NCBI RefSeq assembly: GCF_001653235.2
Contig: NC_035792.1
Location: forward strand, 2,790,001-2,854,000
Direction of reading: 5' to 3'
Length of the DNA: 64,000 nt
DNA from: Pochonia chlamydosporia 170
Taxonomy: Eukaryota; Ascomycota; Sordariomycetes; Hypocreales; Clavicipitaceae
Positions within the stretch are counted from its first letter, which is position 1; each line of letters begins with the position of its first letter. The position numbers were made by a program, and so were the translations under genes. Below the pieces are notes generated by a model. That model saw only the letters and a program-made list of their open reading frames with translations, had not been told where the DNA came from and made no database searches. Positions 35,828-46,971 of this stretch are shown here, piece by piece.

Positions 35828-36918
35828 CTAGTTCTTGGAGTCGTCGTATTGAGGTGGTAGCTCGGCTTCCTCAGCCATCAAGCCAGCTTTCTCTGACGCA
35901 ACTGCCTCCTCGTGTCTTGTCTGTAGTGCCCTGCCTCTGCGATGGGGGCACAGGCTAAAACGATTGTCACGGCTGCCGCGAATAAAGGCTGTAAGTCGGA
36001 AGAATAAGCTGCACACACCCATGGCAAACCTAAACATGTATTAGCATGCGAACCACTTTCCCAGAAGAGCAAAAGCCAAACTTACAGTGCTACACCAACA
36101 CCGGCGGTGATGCCCAAAAGAACGGGAAGGAAGATCTGAGCCGCAAGGTTGGTGATCAGGCGTCCCCACTCGTGGCGATGATTGTCACCAAAGTGATGAT
36201 GGGGGTGAGGGTGCTTGCGAAGACCATCGTGCGCATTCTCAGAGTGAGGTCGATTAGGATTGCTCTTATGGTGAGCCTTGTCCTTGCCGTGATGAGGTCG
36301 GCGGTGGCATCCCTTGAATGGCCTGAAACCCTTGATGGCCTTGAGCGCGTCTGCCATGACTTCCTTTGCCTGACAGGCCATTGAGTGGCAACCAGAAATC
36401 TTGGTCGAAGTGGTCTCGACTACGGCAATGGCAAGTTCCCCGGAAGGCACGTTGATAAGCTTCACATTAACAACCGGCACGCTGTCCACAAATCGATTCC
36501 CGACTTCAATAACCCGCAGTTCCACATCAAGGACCTGAATGTGAGAATCCTTATCCATAGCCTCCGGTGAAATGGCTAAGCTGTAACCCAGCTTCTCCTT
36601 TGTGGCTTCACGGTCGGTACTCTCGACATCTGCCGCCAAATCGCCATGCCAGGGATCGGCATGGGGGTAGACCTCGAATCCATTCAGTAACAGCCTCGTG
36701 TAATCCACGACATCAAAGTTTAATTGCAAATTGCTGTTTTTGCCTTCACATTGCTTGCACGGAACAGCAACCCTGTGAGATTCTGCTGGGATCGGCAGTG
36801 ATAATGGTCCGGTGTTGATTGGGAGAGCTTTGAAAATGTTCTCGTCGGCTTCGGAAAGCTCGGGGATGATGACGAATGCAGCGGCCGTGACCGCAAGGAC
36901 AAGCGCTGTTAGCTGCAT
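35828..36918 (-). CDS. DUF7728-like secretory-pathway membrane protein
   Basis: Two exons, 36086-36918 and 35828-36029, with a 56-bp intron give 344 residues. An N-terminal hydrophobic segment (MQLTALVLAVTAAAFVII) acts as a signal peptide. A lumenal/extracellular domain follows, with a PCKQCEG motif and later paired cysteines (GCHSMACQAK). Next is a His/Lys-rich stretch (HHGKDKAHH to HPHPHHHFGDNHRHEW), then a hydrophobic helix beginning LAAQIFLPVLLGITAGVGVAL, which continues over the intron into the second exon. The tail ends EEAELPPQYDDSKN. A C-terminal ELPPQYED-like motif is characteristic of fungal proteins in this group. The His-rich loop could bind metal; function unknown. Confidence 0.75.
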
Positions 36919-38476
36919 CTCGGCGAGGCTGCAACGTCTGTTAAAAATGGACTGGCGATGTAAAGTAAAAGAAAATTACTGCTCAAATAAATCAACGGCC
37001 GAGTCTTGACAATAATGCAAGATCTGGGGGAGATAAGTGATGGAGGGAGGAGGAAAAGAACGGGAAAAAAAGTAAAGACGGGTGGTGGTTGGTTAATCAA
37101 GGTTGAAATGGATGAAGCCAAAACGGCCTCGTACCCGTTCCCCAATGCGCCAGTGCCGTTGTCACCTTGAAGTGGGAGCAGGAGCTCTAGCTGGTTGCGT
37201 TGGGTCCAATCTGGCTGCTTCGCTTTGCTGGCGTGTCTTCTGCAGATATGCACACTGTGCGCTGGAAGGCCCGGGACCGATACGGAGAGGGGAAACAGTG
37301 GTCCTAGTGGCCGACCGGGTTCAACATTGAGAACATGGAGAACATTGAGCCAGACATTGAATCCGCAAACCCCGCCCTTCCGTTGCTTGCCTTGGTCCTT
37401 GACTGCATTCGCCGTGACGCCACGGAGCCCATGGAGACCAAGGACTTCATGTATTACTGTACCGCACGGCATTTGATTGTAAGTGGCCTGACCAGCTAAC
37501 TGGAGCACCCGGCTGCCACCCTCCTTCTCCCATCTGTGGCTGCCACCGCGTCTTGGCTCACAGACTGGGCTCACAAATTGGTACTTCCAGTAGTGAGGAG
37601 CTGAGTGCAAGGGCAGGAGCTTGGGACACATACTCTGTAGCTTCCCCGCCGTTCAGTCCATGTCCGTGCATGTGTGCATGTGCCCTGCCCTTTCGGCTCC
37701 TCTGGAAGAGAACATTGGAAGGTCAACTAGTTGGTGTCTGCATGCACTGTGGTCACTCAAGCGAATGGGTGGCATGCACTTGCTTCCGGATTCTACGGAT
37801 ATTGAGCACTTGGCGCTCCCGGCATTGCCCCACATGTCCGCTTGCCATGGATCCTGATTTGGCAACCCTTCAGGTACGTACTCAGTATCTGTCTCACTTT
37901 CGGCACCGTATGCACTCTGCGGCAGGCACAGGAATCCATGTCACCGCGTATTCGTTATCACCAGTCCGCTCTCAAGGAAACTTGTCTCGTGAGTTGGCCA
38001 ACCTCTCAGAAAAAGAAAACCAGTACCTGCGGTACTTGAGATGTGGCTCCAGTGCCGCCAGTACTTACGTCGCCCTTGCTGAGAGGAAGAAGAGGGAGTT
38101 TCGCCTCCCAGTTTGGTCTGACAGTTCACTGAAACATGTTTTACATCTTGTCAAACACGTCGATAGGCCATCACCACGTCTTGGGAATTGCCAAGTATTC
38201 TTCAAACAACAACACATTTGAATGCCATTCTGAGATAATATCATTCATGCCACTCAGACTTTACCAAAACATAAAAACAGCCAATAAGCTCATCACAACT
38301 ATTTGAACGTAGAAATCCCTTGTCATGCCCTCAAACGTTTTCACATCCCCCAACATGTAAACTACTTACACCCTGCTTTTCCAAACGGGATGCCGAGGAA
38401 GCCGCTTGCCGTGGCCGTCAACTGTCTTAATAGGCATTCGTAAACCGAAAGTGTGCCTTGGCAGGACTTCCTGGAT
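36919..38476. other. Intergenic
   Basis: Promoter region of the DUF7728-like gene and 3' region of the mucin-like gene. The 222-codon plus-strand frame at 37553-38221 lacks motif and splice structure and is not accepted. Confidence 0.5.
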
Positions 38477-41400
38477 TTACGACAAAAGTGTCCTGACTTT
38501 TCGAATGGCGTCGCTTGCCCATCGTCGTAGTAGTCCGCCCTCTGCGACACCTGCACCAAGCTGACCAACGCTCTGATGCCGATGAACTGGCGAATCGCCT
38601 CCCCAAGGGTAATTAGGGTTATTGGGCAAGCTAGTTTCTGGCTGTAAGCCTACTTTGTTCGTAGGTCCACGAAGGCTCGAGAAACTATCTCCCGAGGAGC
38701 CGCCGCTGTTCCTCACAGAGGTTGAAAAGGTGGTTGGTGCCGGGAAAGGATCTAGGTATCGGTTAGCCGTGAAGCTGAGTCTGAAATCTGGAAATGTATT
38801 CCTACTTGATAATATATTGGACAGAGACTTTGCACCTGGATCATTGGAAGGCGGCAGAGCGAGACATCGCGTCATTGTCACTGTGCCGTTAAGAAAAGTA
38901 GAGCATGCCGTTGATATGCTCCTGCTGCCTGTGCTGGATGAACCATTAACTGATGTGTCAGTACAAATCGGTGCCAATGTTATCGTCGTGACTTCAACAG
39001 TGGTGTGACCTGGGTATGTTGCCGTGGTCTCGATTCCGGTTTTAGTACCGTTGGAAGGCTGAATCGTGCTCCTGGCCGTTGAGGTGATCTCCGGCCCTCG
39101 AGATTCTGTCCCAGTTGAGGAGGTTATGTTCGTCGGCCAGAGTGTGATCTCGCTTGGCGATATTGTCCAGGTCCGACTGGAGGCAAACGTGTCGCTGCTT
39201 AGCGCACCTGTTGATGAGTTAACGTCATGTGTTTCACTCGCTGACGGTGACGTTGACCAGGTGGTAATGATTGTTCTTGTGAACGTGGTCCCACCAGCAC
39301 TGTCAGAGCTTTTCGGTGTTGGGAAGCCAATACTTGAATTGGTCCAGCGGGGACTGCTTGCGTAACTGGAGCGTCGTGAGGTTTCCAAGGAAGTTGTCGA
39401 CAAGGAGGGTGTACCTGAGGTGGCTGTGAAGCCAGATGTGCTGTTACTGCCGGGCCCAGTCATTGTGGTAACCAAAACACCACTGGATTGTGGCTTCTGG
39501 CTAAGAGCAGTGGTCGAATTCGGCGACAGCCTTATAGTTGACGACAGCCTCTCAGTCAATGTCGTGATATAAGTTGCGTTTCTAGTGGCTGTGGAGCTAA
39601 ATCTGTGAGACTCAGAAGATGATGCATATCCAGACGAGACAGAATATAGCGTAGAGGATACTGTCGTGTTTGTTTTGGTTTGTTGATGATCAGTAGTGTT
39701 TGATGGAATGGGAAAAGGCGGCAGTGTCTTGGTAGTGACTCCGGAGCTTAGCCACGTAGACATCACAACCGATGTCGGGTGGTAGGTGAAGCGAGTCCTT
39801 GTCGTAGTAAATCCAGAACTAGCGGTAGGACTCAAATTATTATTTGTGGAGTTATGCTCACTAGAATGGGGGGGAAGGCTAGTCCAAACAATGCTCGTGA
39901 CGGTCCTGGTCTCGCTCATCTTTGATGTCCAAGGGCTGTGATTGCTAATATTGGTGGAAGAAGCCGTAATATTTGGAAACGGGGGCAGCGATGATCCAAG
40001 AGTTATGGCGATGCTGGTCAAAGGCGACGGTTGGGCTGAAGTCTTGATACTTTGCTGTGACTTGCTAGGAAGGATAACGGTCCCCCGGGCCGACGAACTG
40101 GACCATACTGAAGCGGTTGAATTAGATGGCATTGTAAATGGTGGCGTTGAAATTGTCCAAGTGCTAGAACCTCCTGATACACCAGAAGTTAATGTAATGG
40201 TCTGGGTCTGGTGAGTTAGAGTGACCGAAGGAGACACAGTTACGGTCCTGACAGTGGTGCCCGTTGATATGGTACCCAGCCTAGTTGAAATGGAACTCGG
40301 AAGTGAGGACTCTTGCGAGGAAGCAGGGGATGACACAATTGTAGAACTGCCCATTGTGTTGTTCGCCCAAGTTGAAGAAAAGTACGTGTTGGTTCTTGGA
40401 GTTCCGTCGATTCCTGTACTTGAGATCGTGGAAGAGCCAACATGACTGGAACTAACGCTGTAGCTGCGTGTATCACTTCCTACAGTGCTTGTTCCGACAG
40501 AAGAGAGGGATTCAGTAATGATTGTCACGAGAATTCCGGAAGAGACCGTAACAGTATTTATGACTGTTGACACTGAAGGGAACTGTGTACCACCTAGTAC
40601 AGAGCTCCATGTTGAAGAGGACCATTCCGAGGACGAATGCGAAAAGGTGACAGAGTCGCTTGCACCGGTACTCTTAAGAGTCTTAACCGTGTGAGTGATC
40701 GTGGTGAATGAGCTTGGGGCATTCGATGTTGGAGATTTGCTTTTCGTTGAGCTTAAACTCGCAGTAATGGGCAGCTCTGAACTCTCAAATGATTCTACGG
40801 ATGAATGCGTTGAGCTGGTCACCGTCACCTCTTTGGTAATTGTCGCAGTTGCGAGCCGGGTTGACGTGACATCAGTACTAAGACTCGGAGTGATAGTGTC
40901 TGTATTATCAGATTTCCATGTAGTTGTGGACGAGGACGCTTGACTCGAGGATAAGCCAGTGTTTGTCGCAGACTCGGAGTAGGTTGTAGTTGTTCTAGGG
41001 GAGGACGACTCCTCCTGCTCTGTGGAAGTGGAGGAGGTCGATGTCCCGGTCACGCCCAACACTGAGCTGCTGACCCAAGGATCTGGTTTTGTCGATGTCG
41101 AACCTGCGGTTTGCTCAGTGGTATCCGAATGAGTTAAAGTCTGAGTTTCAGTCGAGGTGATATACTTGTCACTCGTCGAGGAGGATTGACCAGTCACTGT
41201 CACCACAACCGTACTAGTGGTAACCACCGAATCCACCGCAGTTGAGACTTCGTTTTCATACGTAATTAGCATTGTGTCATGTTTCACACTTGTTGGACAC
41301 TTACGGGTAGAAGAGACCGAGTTAGGGGGCACCGAAGTGACAGACGATGATGTCTCGTACTGGTAGGGAGGCGGATATCCATAATCATAGGTCGGTAGGC

Positions 41401-41563
41401 CATAGTCTGGAGGTCCTTCACTAGGCACGGTGCTGGAGAGAGAGCGACTTGGCTGCAGTTTGCCTTCGTTCTGAAATGCCTCGCCCAAAGCCTCAGCGCA
41501 AGAGACGATGAAGCCCAAGAGGAGGACCTGGCCAAACGCTACGAGCACCATTGGCAGCTTCAT
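38477..41563 (-). CDS. Secreted Ser/Thr-rich mucin-like protein
   Basis: Single open frame of 1028 residues from the ATG at 41563; the longer open frame begins at a TTG and is not a credible start. The N-terminus MKLPMVLVAFGQVLLLGFIV is a clear signal peptide. A short Tyr/Pro-rich segment (DYGLPTYDYGYPPPYQYE) precedes about 750 residues dominated by Ser and Thr with interspersed Val, Ile and Pro. This is the pattern of heavily O-glycosylated fungal surface proteins, with scattered N-glycosylation sequons. Three cysteines sit in a less biased block near residues 870-905. The C-terminus is basic and lacks the hydrophobic tail of a GPI signal, so release or wall binding is more likely than anchoring. 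A donor-like GTAAGT sits in frame near 41300; splicing there is possible but not required. Confidence 0.75.
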   Translation of the reverse strand: MKLPMVLVAFGQVLLLGFIVSCAEALGEAFQNEGKLQPSRSLSSTVPSEGPPDYGLPTYDYGYPPPYQYETSSSVTSVPPNSVSSTRKCPTSVKHDTMLITYENEVSTAVDSVVTTSTVVVTVTGQSSSTSDKYITSTETQTLTHSDTTEQTAGSTSTKPDPWVSSSVLGVTGTSTSSTSTEQEESSSPRTTTTYSESATNTGLSSSQASSSTTTWKSDNTDTITPSLSTDVTSTRLATATITKEVTVTSSTHSSVESFESSELPITASLSSTKSKSPTSNAPSSFTTITHTVKTLKSTGASDSVTFSHSSSEWSSSTWSSVLGGTQFPSVSTVINTVTVSSGILVTIITESLSSVGTSTVGSDTRSYSVSSSHVGSSTISSTGIDGTPRTNTYFSSTWANNTMGSSTIVSSPASSQESSLPSSISTRLGTISTGTTVRTVTVSPSVTLTHQTQTITLTSGVSGGSSTWTISTPPFTMPSNSTASVWSSSSARGTVILPSKSQQSIKTSAQPSPLTSIAITLGSSLPPFPNITASSTNISNHSPWTSKMSETRTVTSIVWTSLPPHSSEHNSTNNNLSPTASSGFTTTRTRFTYHPTSVVMSTWLSSGVTTKTLPPFPIPSNTTDHQQTKTNTTVSSTLYSVSSGYASSSESHRFSSTATRNATYITTLTERLSSTIRLSPNSTTALSQKPQSSGVLVTTMTGPGSNSTSGFTATSGTPSLSTTSLETSRRSSYASSPRWTNSSIGFPTPKSSDSAGGTTFTRTIITTWSTSPSASETHDVNSSTGALSSDTFASSRTWTISPSEITLWPTNITSSTGTESRGPEITSTARSTIQPSNGTKTGIETTATYPGHTTVEVTTITLAPICTDTSVNGSSSTGSRSISTACSTFLNGTVTMTRCLALPPSNDPGAKSLSNILSSRNTFPDFRLSFTANRYLDPFPAPTTFSTSVRNSGGSSGDSFSSLRGPTNKVGLQPETSLPNNPNYPWGGDSPVHRHQSVGQLGAGVAEGGLLRRWASDAIRKVRTLLS

Positions 41564-43070
41564 TGTAGCAGTCCAAACACCACAGATGAGGATTTGGTGC
41601 AATTTGACGTGATAGTATCGTTGAAAAGAAAAGGCGACAGTCTGCTGTTACCAAGAACGAGTGTTGGAATACTTAGGATGTTCAAGAAATTAACGAGGGT
41701 GTATGGCGCAGGGCTCGCGGACAAAGGTTTAACGAAAAGATAGGATCAACCGGGAAAGAATGAAATGAGAGATATTTCCAGACCGTCTCAATGAGGCCCC
41801 AAGACCGGAGAATCCAAAAGGTGACGGATTCAGGAGAAATCAAAGGTTGATAACAAAAAAGGGGGCGCGAGGGGATGAAAGACGTGAAGGCGACAAGTTA
41901 AGACGAACCAGACGCGATTAAATTCCTCTTCACTCATGTCAGCTGCCAGCTGTCGGTTTAACGCGAATCGTTTATGGCAGCCGGCAGATTCTTTTACGGC
42001 AGGCACGACCGATAGCACTTGGCTGGATTGATGGGCACGAGCGTGAAGTGCAACATGGAGCCAGACTTCAATGGCAGCTTTTGCTTGACTCTACAGTTTC
42101 TATCGTTGGGTTGTTGGATGGCCTTGGACGACATGGGTGGTGTGACAAAGCTTGGCGATGCCTTTCTTCCTCGCAAACAAACCATTACCTTGATCGGTAT
42201 CATCCCTCTTCGCCTCTTCAGCCATATCCGGCAATATATTGCCGAATATCCAGACGCTGAAGGTAGGTTTCCAGGCTTCTCGTCGTACCGCCCGGTTAAT
42301 ATTCAACTCGCATAGCTCAGATACTTGCTCATGATACCGGTTCTTGCAGCCAACCAGGCTTGCTAGATAACGGTCGATGAACTGATGTTTCTTCATATTA
42401 CGATACAGTACTTGCTTCGAATCGGAAAGGAGCCGTGAATGGTTCATGGCAACTTATCTCACAAGTATGCAGGAAGCCGTGCAAGCGGCATGTGGTTACG
42501 CAACCAACAGTGTACCTGCAGACAACGAGCATACAACTCTGCCTGTCGGTGTTCGCTTCCTTCGTGCCACAGCATCTTCAGGCACTCAGCTCTGATCGTA
42601 TCTTGGCAAACAACGTTCTAGAATCGGTCACTTTGGACTCGAACTACAAAACGACAAGCATGACAAAATTCAACACAATTTTATGCCATATAGAAGCACA
42701 CTCAACAAGCCGGCCGAAAGGACACTGCTGAGCCGCACTATCCATATCACAAAAACGATGTAATAATGTCGTAAATTGTTAAGTACCGCTGTTTAATGAC
42801 TTGTTACAGATTGAGACGCTCCTCCACATCAACATTAGCCAATCTCTCGGAACTAAAGATTGTGGTTCAACATCCAATCCGAAAAAGAGCACTCTGTACC
42901 GAGTACAGAATCCAGGCTGTGGATCACTGTAAGACGGATTCGCTTTCTCCAACAAACAAAACTCAGCATTGGCCAAGAAAAAGCATGCCTCATATGAGCT
43001 GAGTCGAGTGTCAACTTTGTTCAGGAGAAACGACTTCACAAGTTGAATTTCCCACCGTGCTACACTTCGC
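41564..43070. other. Intergenic
   Basis: Promoter of the mucin-like gene and 3' region of the EI24-type gene. Only short overlapping frames. Confidence 0.5.
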
Positions 43071-44323
43071 CTATTGGAGTTTCTTTGCGGCTTCCCTAAC
43101 CGTCGGCGCCGTTTCATCCGTCATGCTTGTGTTAAGTTCTTCAATGTCCGCGGCCCACAGAGCAGCGCCGACTACCCGCTTGTCAGCCCCGATGATTATG
43201 CAGAATAGGTTGCGAAGTGCCTCACCAGTATTTGTGTATGTGAAAAAGATGTTGGCGACGGGGATCATTTCGAGCAGTGTAGCCACAAAACCGAACCTGA
43301 TGGAGATGGCAAAATTCACTTAGCCACCAAAAATTGGATTGAGTCGGTGGAGAGAAGGTGATCTGCTTACGCTGTATAAGCTCCGGTATGCTTGTCCAAC
43401 CACTCGCGTCGCTGAGAGGCGGACCAATTCTTCAGCTGGAAGTACTGTTTCATCATAAGCCGGTGCTGCCATTGAAGAGACACAAGGAACAAACTTACTC
43501 GACCATGAACTAAGGTGCCTCTCATACGAGCTGCGCACACACCATTAGTTTGGAGCTCTTTCACTCTTTCACCCACAATACGATCCTCATACCTTGCAGA
43601 AAAAGAAATGTAGCTGTTCCCACGACGGGAATGAAGTTGAGGGGCAAGTACATGATATATCGAATAATGGCCGTTGGGCTGAGCTTGGTAAACGGGCTCT
43701 TTAGCGTTTTGCCGAGCCTCTTTATGGGATCGCTTCCGGACTTGACCTCACGACCCTCACGAACCATGCTGATGGCATTTCTCGAGATGAGGGTGCCATC
43801 AAAGGTGTCGAGGATAGACTGCTGCAAGATCCAATTCCTCGATATAATATTGGTGATTGTTGAACTCTCGTTCAAGACAAGCAAAACGGTCGAAAAGACG
43901 GCAAGAGGTCCGCTTGTGAAAACAAGCACCGCCAACTGAGGGAGGTACGTAAAGGCAAACATGCCGCCAATGACGCTAGCCGACAGTGTCAAATAGGATC
44001 CGAGCTTGGAAGTGAAAGGTTCCCACAGCGATCTATGAGAAAGGAAGTAGAAGATGCCCTACTTCAAATCAGCCATCACACCCGGCCGCCTTGTTGGCCC
44101 TCTATCGCGTGCGTCCTCACCTTGATGGGATACAGGTATGCCTTGCTCTTGAGCGCCTGGTACGCCACTCCTTTCGCCTTGCCTAGATCTTCCTTTCTAA
44201 GCCGAGTTAGCGTGTTCCCTCGGGACAGGACAGAGAAGCTTACAGGATTCCCTGAGCCTTCTCGTTGACCGAGTCCACGACGCGGCTGGTCCGAGACTTG
44301 CTTTCCTTTGACGACTCGGCCAT
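43071..44323 (-). CDS. EI24-domain / Rrt8-type integral membrane protein
   Basis: Six exons, 44244-44323, 44121-44196, 43593-44058, 43499-43530, 43371-43444 and 43071-43296, with introns of 47, 62, 62, 54 and 74 bp, give 317 residues. The N-terminus is a polar, Ser/Lys-rich cytosolic segment. Hydrophobic spans include LSASVIGGMFAFTYLPQL, LAVFSTVLLVL, the MYLPLNFIPVVGTATFLFLQ stretch and GFVATLLEMIPVANIFFTY. The pattern of LNFIPVVG, then HGRYFQLKNWS, REWLDKHTGAYTAFGFVATLLEMIP is that of fungal EI24-domain proteins related to yeast Rrt8, an outer spore wall/lipid-droplet protein. The fourth exon is only 32 nt. Both HGR|YFQ and TA|FGF junctions restore the family pattern. The role in this fungus is not known. 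Confidence 0.85.
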
Positions 44324-45281
44324 TGTTCTTTAACGAGCTTATCGCAGGACTACACAGTGGACGATGAAAGTGATTCGACTGTGAAACGAGTAATTACGAC
44401 GAGTCGGTCGCTTTGACGAAGATGGGAGTTGGTGGAGATATCGCGGTGTTTGCACAATCAGAAGCTCAATCATTCTGAGCTCATGGAGCTGCCATCCATG
44501 TCGTCATACTAGCGTTGCTACGCCCAAAACAGGAACACCGCCCAGCAGTAGTCCGATCTGGGTTAGCGTCGCCGACAGTTGAACCTCTGCATATTATACC
44601 CAACTTGTTATTGGACGCAAATAAAAAAGGATATCAAACACCAGGAATCTTGTATCTGAACAAATGGTGCTCTGGATATATTAGACAATTCCAGAAAAGT
44701 CCTCTTAGATCCAGGCACAACATACTGTAGCGGCGACAGTGCTCGACTTCGCCGCGGAGTACCAGGGCCAGGGCTAGACTCGTCTCCTCGAAACTTCCCT
44801 GCCATCACACGCCCTGTCGACAGAGCAGCTATTTTGGCTTGACACTACGTATCTCGATACTTGCCGCAATTGCTCACGGCCCGTGCCGTCCGTGCCGCAT
44901 GTTAGTACAAAGATTGCCATTGTTTTGATGGCCGGCGTGATGCACTTGGCTGACACGACATACAGTTAAAGTTAAACCAGGCTTTGCGCGTTTACCAAGC
45001 CATATGGCCAGATTTCCACTTAGTAGACTTGAACTATTTCCAAGCTATCAAATCAGGAGTCAGCTTTATTGCATCCATCTGTTATGTTATGTTACGTTAC
45101 ATTCCGTGATTATGTTATGTATTTACCACTAGATGATCTCAAAGCTACGGACTAGCACTCCTTCACCAATTCTCTGTTACCAAGAAGAGCCATGTCAAAG
45201 TGCTGAGCTGTCTCCTAAGATATAGTTTAGCTAGTTATCTAGGTAGATGGGTAAAAATCTACGTATACATGCATCTGTTGA
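44324..45281. other. Intergenic
   Basis: Promoter of the EI24-type gene, then AT-rich sequence with TTATG repeats near 45081-45118. No gene is supported. Confidence 0.5.
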
Positions 45282-46022
45282 AAAGATCGTGTTCTGGGCG
45301 GGAGAGCCCTCAACACCGTCAACTCCTTCGCAACACGTCAAGTTACAACAACTGACGAAGCAGCCCACACGAATTATCCAAGTTTTCCTCCCGTTCGACC
45401 CCCCCAGATCAAAACATCATTATCCTGAGAATCAAGAAAATACGAACTGCGTGCTCAACATATTTCCGCATCGAATATAGGTCGATATATCCTTGATGCA
45501 CTTGCGGTTGCAGAAGTACCAAGAGAGATAAAGCTCACTGTAGGTGCCATGTCAATCTCTGTGGGCACGGCTAGGGAAGGACGAGTCTCCTCTAGGTTAA
45601 ATACCAACGATACGCCCATCAGCCCGGGATTTGTGAGGCATTTAGATAGAAGTCAGAGATGCCTCTCTAATAAAGAGTTACAATGCATAGCTACTACCCT
45701 ATTTAGCATGTTAACGCGTTGTACTGATTGCAGGTCCTTGAAGTGATGTTCACGTAGAGTAGCTGCTCATGTTAATCTTGGGAGTGGGACGGATATCCGA
45801 TCGGTTAAACAATTTCCAGGGAAGATTGCAGGTTGTAAAGCGGGTATATGCCCAATCGTGAGGTTAATAGACCTGCTGGGAAACATGGCAACCACGCGGT
45901 CCGTTGAGGCTTCTGATATGGATATAGAAGGGGTGCTCGTTGCGCCGTCTATCAAGACTCAGATGGGAACGTTAACAGGATCTTGGCTGCATCTCTATGT
46001 CTGGAGCTTTAGGGCCAGGTGA
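45282..46022 (+). pseudogene. Probable decayed coding region of unknown family
   Basis: One frame stays open for 244 sense codons, broken only by TGA at 45426-45428 and 45744-45746, and ends at TGA 46020-46022. The middle part reads NIGRYILDALAVAEVPREIK and AREGRVSSRLN. The last part reads CPIVRLIDLLGNMATTRSVE, MDIEGVLVAPSIKTQMG and a Trp-containing end. Composition is protein-like throughout. Both stops could come from CGA by a single C-to-T change. There is no ATG at a sensible start and I recognise no family. A genuine spliced gene is possible: an acceptor-like TACTGATTGCAG lies at 45722-45733 and a donor-like GTGAAG follows 46018. I found no exon set that removes both stops. Confidence 0.45.
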
Positions 46023-46971
46023 AGGTGCTTCTGATCCACGGCCCATCATGACATGTTGCTGAAGATACTGATCGCCATTTTCCTTGAGAAGAGCCGCTGC
46101 TGGGGTTGTCAGTATTATAGTGGTAGGTAGTTGGCTGGGTTTGCGCTCGGCTACGGGTAGAAGTACTGAGGATATCCGATTCGGCATGTTTGTGATGATG
46201 ATTGAACGAGATTATGAGTAGTGTAGAGCCCAAGTTACATTCTACATTGCGCCCAAATCACATATGAGGGACCTCCTGGAAGGAAATGTATTGCCATTTG
46301 TAAAGTATGGTCGTATATTGTAACGTTAGAACAATTAATTGTATATTGCGATCAGTGCACAGCAGTATTGTAGCAGGTAAGTGCACTAAGCTGTCGAGTA
46401 TATTTCATCAATTTGCATGTCAAAAATGTAATATCTCATCGTTTGCTCATCTCATCCATCTCTCCAAACCCGTATTGTCGTTGCATTCCAAGCCCAAGCA
46501 ACACCCGTAACATTGGCCAAATATCTCAACGCAACAGCAATTGCCAACAGCAGTACACGTCGCTGCAGGAAGCAAAAAATGCAATCCACATGCCAATTCA
46601 TTCACCAGTCGAAGTCAAGCGTTATGTTCACCGATTAAAACATTTTCTTAAAATTCGCGAATTGGCACAAAACCCACCAATAAGTCGGGTACACTCCCCA
46701 TTGTGACTCAATCACCCGCCTGACTCTGACCCAACTCATCACACAACAACGCCAACTTGAACTAACCAGCTTCCTATTCCAACTAGCTGTGGGCCAAGCT
46801 AAGCCCAGAAAACGCACGATGAAAAGCACCTCCTTCAAGTTTGCAGCAGCGCTGACATGTGTAAACGTGTTCAATGTTCAGCTTCAATACCCCACAGTAA
46901 GAAGTAAGAACCCTGGAAACGTTGAGGGGAAACAGGCACCGATGATCCGTCTCAATTAGTTTGACTTAAAT
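46023..46971. other. Intergenic, promoter side of the LanC-like gene
   Basis: The first 190 bases may extend the preceding remnant: another frame reads about 50 codons to a TAG near 46217. The rest is AT-rich with no gene. Confidence 0.45.

Noticed and set aside
37553..38221. 222-codon plus-strand frame
   Set aside because: No motif, cysteine/tryptophan-rich by chance, no promoter or splice structure.
41564..41602. Upstream extension of the mucin-like frame
   Set aside because: It starts with TTG; the first ATG at 41563 begins a clean signal peptide.
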